Below, in pieces: positions 60,794 to 64,000 of a DNA stretch of 64,000 bases (its first letter is position 1; every line of letters starts with the position of its first letter). Under the pieces are notes generated by a model. The model was not told where the DNA came from, did no database searches, and was given only the letters and a program-made list of their open reading frames with translations. This DNA is from Streptomyces sp. SPB074 (GTDB lineage Bacteria > Actinomycetota > Actinomycetes > Streptomycetales > Streptomycetaceae), in assembly GCF_000154905.1 (NCBI RefSeq), contig NZ_GG770539.1, positions 1,391,598 through 1,455,597 on the forward strand, given 5' to 3'. The position numbers were made by a program, and so were the translations under genes.

Positions 60794-62356
60794 TCAGCGC
60801 GAGCCGACCGGGCTGAACCGGTGCAGTTCCGCGGCCAGTTCCTCGTGCACGAGTGCCTTGAGGCGGGTGCCCTCGGGGGTGTGCTCCTCGGAAAGGACCT
60901 CTCCCTCGACATGCGTCCGGGCGATGTACCTGCCCTCGGTGTAGGGGACGAGCACGTCCACCTCGACGGCGGGACGGGGCAGTTCCTCGTCGATGAGCGC
61001 GAGCAGTTCCTCAATGCCCTGCCCGCTGCGGGCGGAGACCGCGATCGAGTGCTTCTCGACGCGCAGGAGCCGCTGGAGCACCACCGGGTCGGCCGCGTCC
61101 GCCTTGTTGATCACGACGATCTCGGGGACGTCGGTGGCCCCGACCTCCCTGATCACCTCGCGCACGGCGGCGAGCTGTTCCTCGGGGGCCGGGTGCGAGC
61201 CGTCGACCACGTGGAGGATCAGGTCGGAGTCCCCGACCTCCTCCATCGTGGAACGGAACGCCTCGACGAGGTGGTGGGGCAGGTGCCGCACGAAACCCAC
61301 CGTGTCCGCGAGCGTGTAGAGCCGCCCGCTCGGCGTCTCGGCCCGCCGCACGGTCGGGTCGAGGGTCGCGAAGAGGGCGTTCTCGACCAGTACCCCGGCG
61401 CCCGTGAGGCGGTTGAGCAGCGAGGACTTGCCCGCGTTGGTGTACCCGGCGATGGCCACCGAGGGGACCTTGTTGCGCCTGCGTTCCTGGCGCTTGAGGT
61501 CGCGCCCGGTCTTCATCTCGGCGATCTCGCGGCGCATCTTCGCCATCTTCTCGCGAATGCGCCGGCGGTCCGTCTCGATCTTCGTCTCACCGGGACCACG
61601 GGTGGCCATGCCGCCGCCCGAGGAGCCCGAGCCGCCGCCGCCCATCTGCCGGGAGAGCGACTGGCCCCAGCCGCGCAGGCGCGGCAGCATGTACTGCATC
61701 TGCGCGAGCGCGACCTGCGCCTTGCCCTCCCGGGACTTGGCGTGCTGGGCGAAGATGTCGAGGATCAGCGCCGTGCGGTCCACGACCTTGACCTTGACGA
61801 CGTCTTCGAGGTGGATGAGCTGGCCCGGGCTCAGCTCACCGTCGCAGACGACGGTGTCGGCGCCGCTCTCCAGGACCAGGTCCCGCAGCTCGATGGCCTT
61901 GCCCGAACCGATGTAGGTGGCGGGGTCCGGCTTGTCCCTGCGCTGGATGACCCCGTCGAGGACGAGGGCGCCCGCGGTCTCGGCGAGGGCGGCCAGCTCG
62001 GCGAGCGAGTTCTCCGCGTCGTGGACGGTGCCCGAGGTCCAGACGCCGACGAGGATGACGCGCTCCAGCCGCAGCTGGCGGTACTCGACCTCGGTGACGT
62101 CCTCCAGCTCCGTGGAGAGCCCGGCGACCCTGCGCAGGGCCGCGCGCTCCTCACGGTCGTACTGCTCGCCGTCCCGCGCGCCGTCGGCCTGCTGGCTCCA
62201 GGCGGCGTCCTCTTCCATCAGGGCACCGGCCCGCAGGCCCTGGCTGGGGGACGGCTGCTGTCCCCGCGGGTGCGTCTCGTTCACGGTGTCCTCCGCGCCG
62301 AGGGGCGCGTGCTGGTCTCCGGAAGTGTCCTGGGAAAAGGGAAGGGTGTGGGTCAT
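60794..62356 (-). CDS. hflX: Ribosome-associated GTPase HflX
   Basis: A 520-residue Obg-HflX GTPase. The N-terminal HflX domain (VILVGVWTSGTVHDAENSLA, GALVLDGVIQRRDKPDPATY) and a glycine-rich segment GGGGSGSSGGGMATRGPGETK precede the G domain: GYTNAGKSSLLNRLTG (G1), DTVGFVRHLP (G3), VINKADAA (G4). It rescues stalled ribosomes by splitting them. ATG 62356 has AAGGA four bases upstream; an open frame extends 19 codons further. Confidence 0.94.
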   Translation of the reverse strand: MTHTLPFSQDTSGDQHAPLGAEDTVNETHPRGQQPSPSQGLRAGALMEEDAAWSQQADGARDGEQYDREERAALRRVAGLSTELEDVTEVEYRQLRLERVILVGVWTSGTVHDAENSLAELAALAETAGALVLDGVIQRRDKPDPATYIGSGKAIELRDLVLESGADTVVCDGELSPGQLIHLEDVVKVKVVDRTALILDIFAQHAKSREGKAQVALAQMQYMLPRLRGWGQSLSRQMGGGGSGSSGGGMATRGPGETKIETDRRRIREKMAKMRREIAEMKTGRDLKRQERRRNKVPSVAIAGYTNAGKSSLLNRLTGAGVLVENALFATLDPTVRRAETPSGRLYTLADTVGFVRHLPHHLVEAFRSTMEEVGDSDLILHVVDGSHPAPEEQLAAVREVIREVGATDVPEIVVINKADAADPVVLQRLLRVEKHSIAVSARSGQGIEELLALIDEELPRPAVEVDVLVPYTEGRYIARTHVEGEVLSEEHTPEGTRLKALVHEELAAELHRFSPVGSR

Positions 62357-62746
62357 TGGTTCCTTAATGACGAGTGCGGTCGACGAGCGGAGCTGGTCCG
62401 CTGGTGTGAGCAACGCCCGGGGAGCCCCGGGAATTCCCGGGCCGGCGGGCGCCGCTCGCCCGGAAATGTTCCCACGGCGCTCCTCGCGCAGTCACGCGAG
62501 TTATCCGGACGGCCGTGGGACGGAGCGGGAGCGCGGGGCCGGGAGCGGGTGGGTCGTGTCCGGGGCGGGGACGGACGCGAAGGCCGGAGCCTCGGCCGGG
62601 CTTGGGGGGACGGCCGAACCCGGCCCGCCCCGAGCCACCACCGGCGCGGCGCCGAGGCCCGGCCCCGGAGGCTCGGGCGGGGGGCGCGGATGCTCGCGCG
62701 CGGCCCTTGACGCCCGGGCGCGGCCCGCGCGCAGCCGGCCTCCCGG
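62357..62746. other. Gene-free stretch upstream of hflX
   Basis: About 390 bp containing the hflX promoter and the 3' flank of the M1 peptidase gene. Very GC-rich with CGGCCGGGC/GCCCGGCCG words that can form hairpins near 62590-62690; no gene seen. Confidence 0.4.
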
Positions 62747-64000
62747 TCACCCCGCCGGTGGTGGCTCGGGGAGCCTGTGCGGGGTGCCGGTCCGGGGGAC
62801 TCCGGCGGCCGTGGAGGCGTCGGCGGCCCAGTCCGGGTGGCCGGGCATGGGCGGCGTCTTCGCGTCGTACAGCCAGGGGCGGAGGAAGGAGCGGAGATCG
62901 CGTCCGGCGACGTCGGAGGCGAGCCGGATGAAGTCGGCGGTGTCCGCCGTGCCGTCCCGGTGCTCGGCCACCCAGCGGCGCTCGACGCGGGAGAACGCTT
63001 CCGCACCGATCTCCTGCCGCAGGGCGTAGAGGGCGAGAGCGCTGCCGTCGTAGACGACGGGGCGGAAAATGCTGATCTTGCCGTTGCCGGGCGCCTTCGG
63101 GCGGGCCGGTGGGCCGCCGGCCGCGCGCCAGGCGTCGCTCGCTCCGTACGCCTCCCGCATTCGGCGCTCCAGCGTCGGGCCGCCGTGCTCCTCCGCGTAG
63201 AGGGACTCGTACCACGTGGCGTGGCCCTCGTTGAGCCAGAGGTCGGACCAGGTCCGCGGGCTCACGCTGTCCCCGAACCACTGGTGCGCCAGCTCGTGCA
63301 CGAGGACGGAGCCGACGTACCACTCGGGGTAGCGGCTGTCGGCGAACAGACGCCGCTCGAAGAGCGAGAGCGTCTGCGTCTCCAGCTCGAACCCCGTCCG
63401 CGTGTCGGCGACGAGAACGCCGTACGCCTCGAAGGGGAAGGTCCCCACGCGCCGCTCCATCCACCGCAGTTGCTCCGGTGTCCTGCGCAGCCACGGTTCC
63501 AGGAGCCGGCTGTCGCCCGCCGGGACGACATCACGGACCGGCAGACCGTGCGGGCCCGGCCTGCGCAGCACGGTGGAAGCGCCGAGGGAGACCTGCGCCA
63601 GCTCCGTGGCCATCGGGTGCAGGGTGCGGTACGTCCAGGTCGTGGCGCCGTCCGGCGCTCCGGCCCGGCCGGTGAGGAGGCCGTTGGCGACCACGGTCAC
63701 GCCGCGTGGCGCGGTGACGCCGAAGGTGAAGAGCGCCTTGTCCGAGGGGTGGTCGTTGCCGGGGAAGACCCGGTGGGCGGCGTCGGCCTGGTTGGCCATC
63801 GCCAGGCCGTCCTTGGTGCGCACCCAGCCGCCCTCGCCCTGCCCCGCCCCGGGCGGACGGGGGTCGCTCGTGTGCCGCACGACGACCAGCACCCCCTCAC
63901 CCGGCGGCAGGGGGCGCTCCGGGGTGACGACGAGGTCCTGCCCGGCGCTCGCGTGGCGGGCGGGGCGGCCGTTCACTGTGACCGAGCGGACCTCGCCGTG
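62747..64000 (-). CDS. M1-family zinc aminopeptidase (5' end cut by window edge)
   Basis: 418 codons are open from the window edge to the stop at 62747. The gluzincin motifs VLVHELAHQWFGDSV and WLNEGHATW give the HExxH-18-E zinc site, and PFEAYGVLVADTRTGFELETQ supplies the GxMEN-like exopeptidase loop in a variant form. It belongs to the short M1 class (about 450-500 residues) common in Streptomyces; family members of this type are often secreted, but the N-terminus is outside the window. Confidence 0.9.
   Translation of the reverse strand, partial: HGEVRSVTVNGRPARHASAGQDLVVTPERPLPPGEGVLVVVRHTSDPRPPGAGQGEGGWVRTKDGLAMANQADAAHRVFPGNDHPSDKALFTFGVTAPRGVTVVANGLLTGRAGAPDGATTWTYRTLHPMATELAQVSLGASTVLRRPGPHGLPVRDVVPAGDSRLLEPWLRRTPEQLRWMERRVGTFPFEAYGVLVADTRTGFELETQTLSLFERRLFADSRYPEWYVGSVLVHELAHQWFGDSVSPRTWSDLWLNEGHATWYESLYAEEHGGPTLERRMREAYGASDAWRAAGGPPARPKAPGNGKISIFRPVVYDGSALALYALRQEIGAEAFSRVERRWVAEHRDGTADTADFIRLASDVAGRDLRSFLRPWLYDAKTPPMPGHPDWAADASTAAGVPRTGTPHRLPEPPPAG

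Overview
The window is high-GC actinobacterial chromosome and almost certainly Streptomyces: very GC-rich DNA with strong third-position GC bias, GTG/TTG starts, and a gene set that includes whiH (sporulation regulator) and hrdB (principal sigma factor) side by side with parE. The order parC ... parE, S1 protease, hrdB, whiH ... recQ-like, rnhB ... nrdJ, nrdR, lexA, DinG-like helicase, NIS siderophore genes, hflX matches, from memory, the conserved core of the S. coelicolor chromosome around whiH-hrdB.

Layout. 1-5.1 kb: a truncated GntR/FCD regulator, a secreted M23 peptidase behind a c-di-AMP (ydaO) riboswitch, and a translationally coupled pair of M16 peptidases (one catalytic, one without the zinc motif). 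5.7-8.2 kb: parC. 8.27-9.66 kb: a complete IS701-type insertion sequence with 30-bp perfect inverted repeats and a CTAG target duplication, landed exactly on the stop codon of a CobW-type GTPase gene. 9.7-18.4 kb: CobW GTPase, LacI-type regulator, an iron-box-preceded Suc_Fer-like protein, and an operon read leftwards from 18.4 kb encoding a membrane protein, a histidine kinase, a response regulator, a DUF485 protein and an acetate-type sodium symporter. 18.8-26.3 kb: parE, a small DUF7455 protein, a secreted trypsin-like protease, hrdB and whiH. 26.7-33 kb: Nudix/NrtR-type protein, glycogen-debranching-like protein, and a DUF4192 protein with very long disordered tails. 33.2-41.2 kb: RecQ-like helicase with a phosphoribosyltransferase-like tail, two unknown proteins, rnhB, ADP-ribosylglycohydrolase, histidine phosphatase, YdbC-like and TerD proteins. 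41.2-43.8 kb is the only clearly accessory patch: an orphan CebR-type operator with a gene scar, a truncated tyrosine integrase and an uncharacterised protein. 44-49.5 kb: nrdJ-nrdR with NrdR boxes, then lexA with its own SOS box. 49.8-58.9 kb: DinG-type helicase and an NIS siderophore cluster (two IucA/IucC synthetases, GNAT acyltransferase, class III aminotransferase). 59.4-64 kb: a lipoprotein V8-like protease, hflX and a truncated M1 aminopeptidase.

How it works together: DNA topology and replication/repair functions (parC, parE, RecQ, rnhB, DinG, lexA, nrdR/nrdJ), global transcription and sporulation control (hrdB, whiH), and metal/iron functions (CobW, Suc_Fer behind an iron box, the NIS cluster). 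The most notable sequence-level observations are the repeated GGGTGGAGAAAC palindrome array before the two-component/symporter operon, a pair of inverted perfect DnaA boxes between recQ and the DUF4192 gene, the orphan CebR operator scar, and three places where reading frames look broken by single-base changes (M23 peptidase end, IS transposase end, aminotransferase start).
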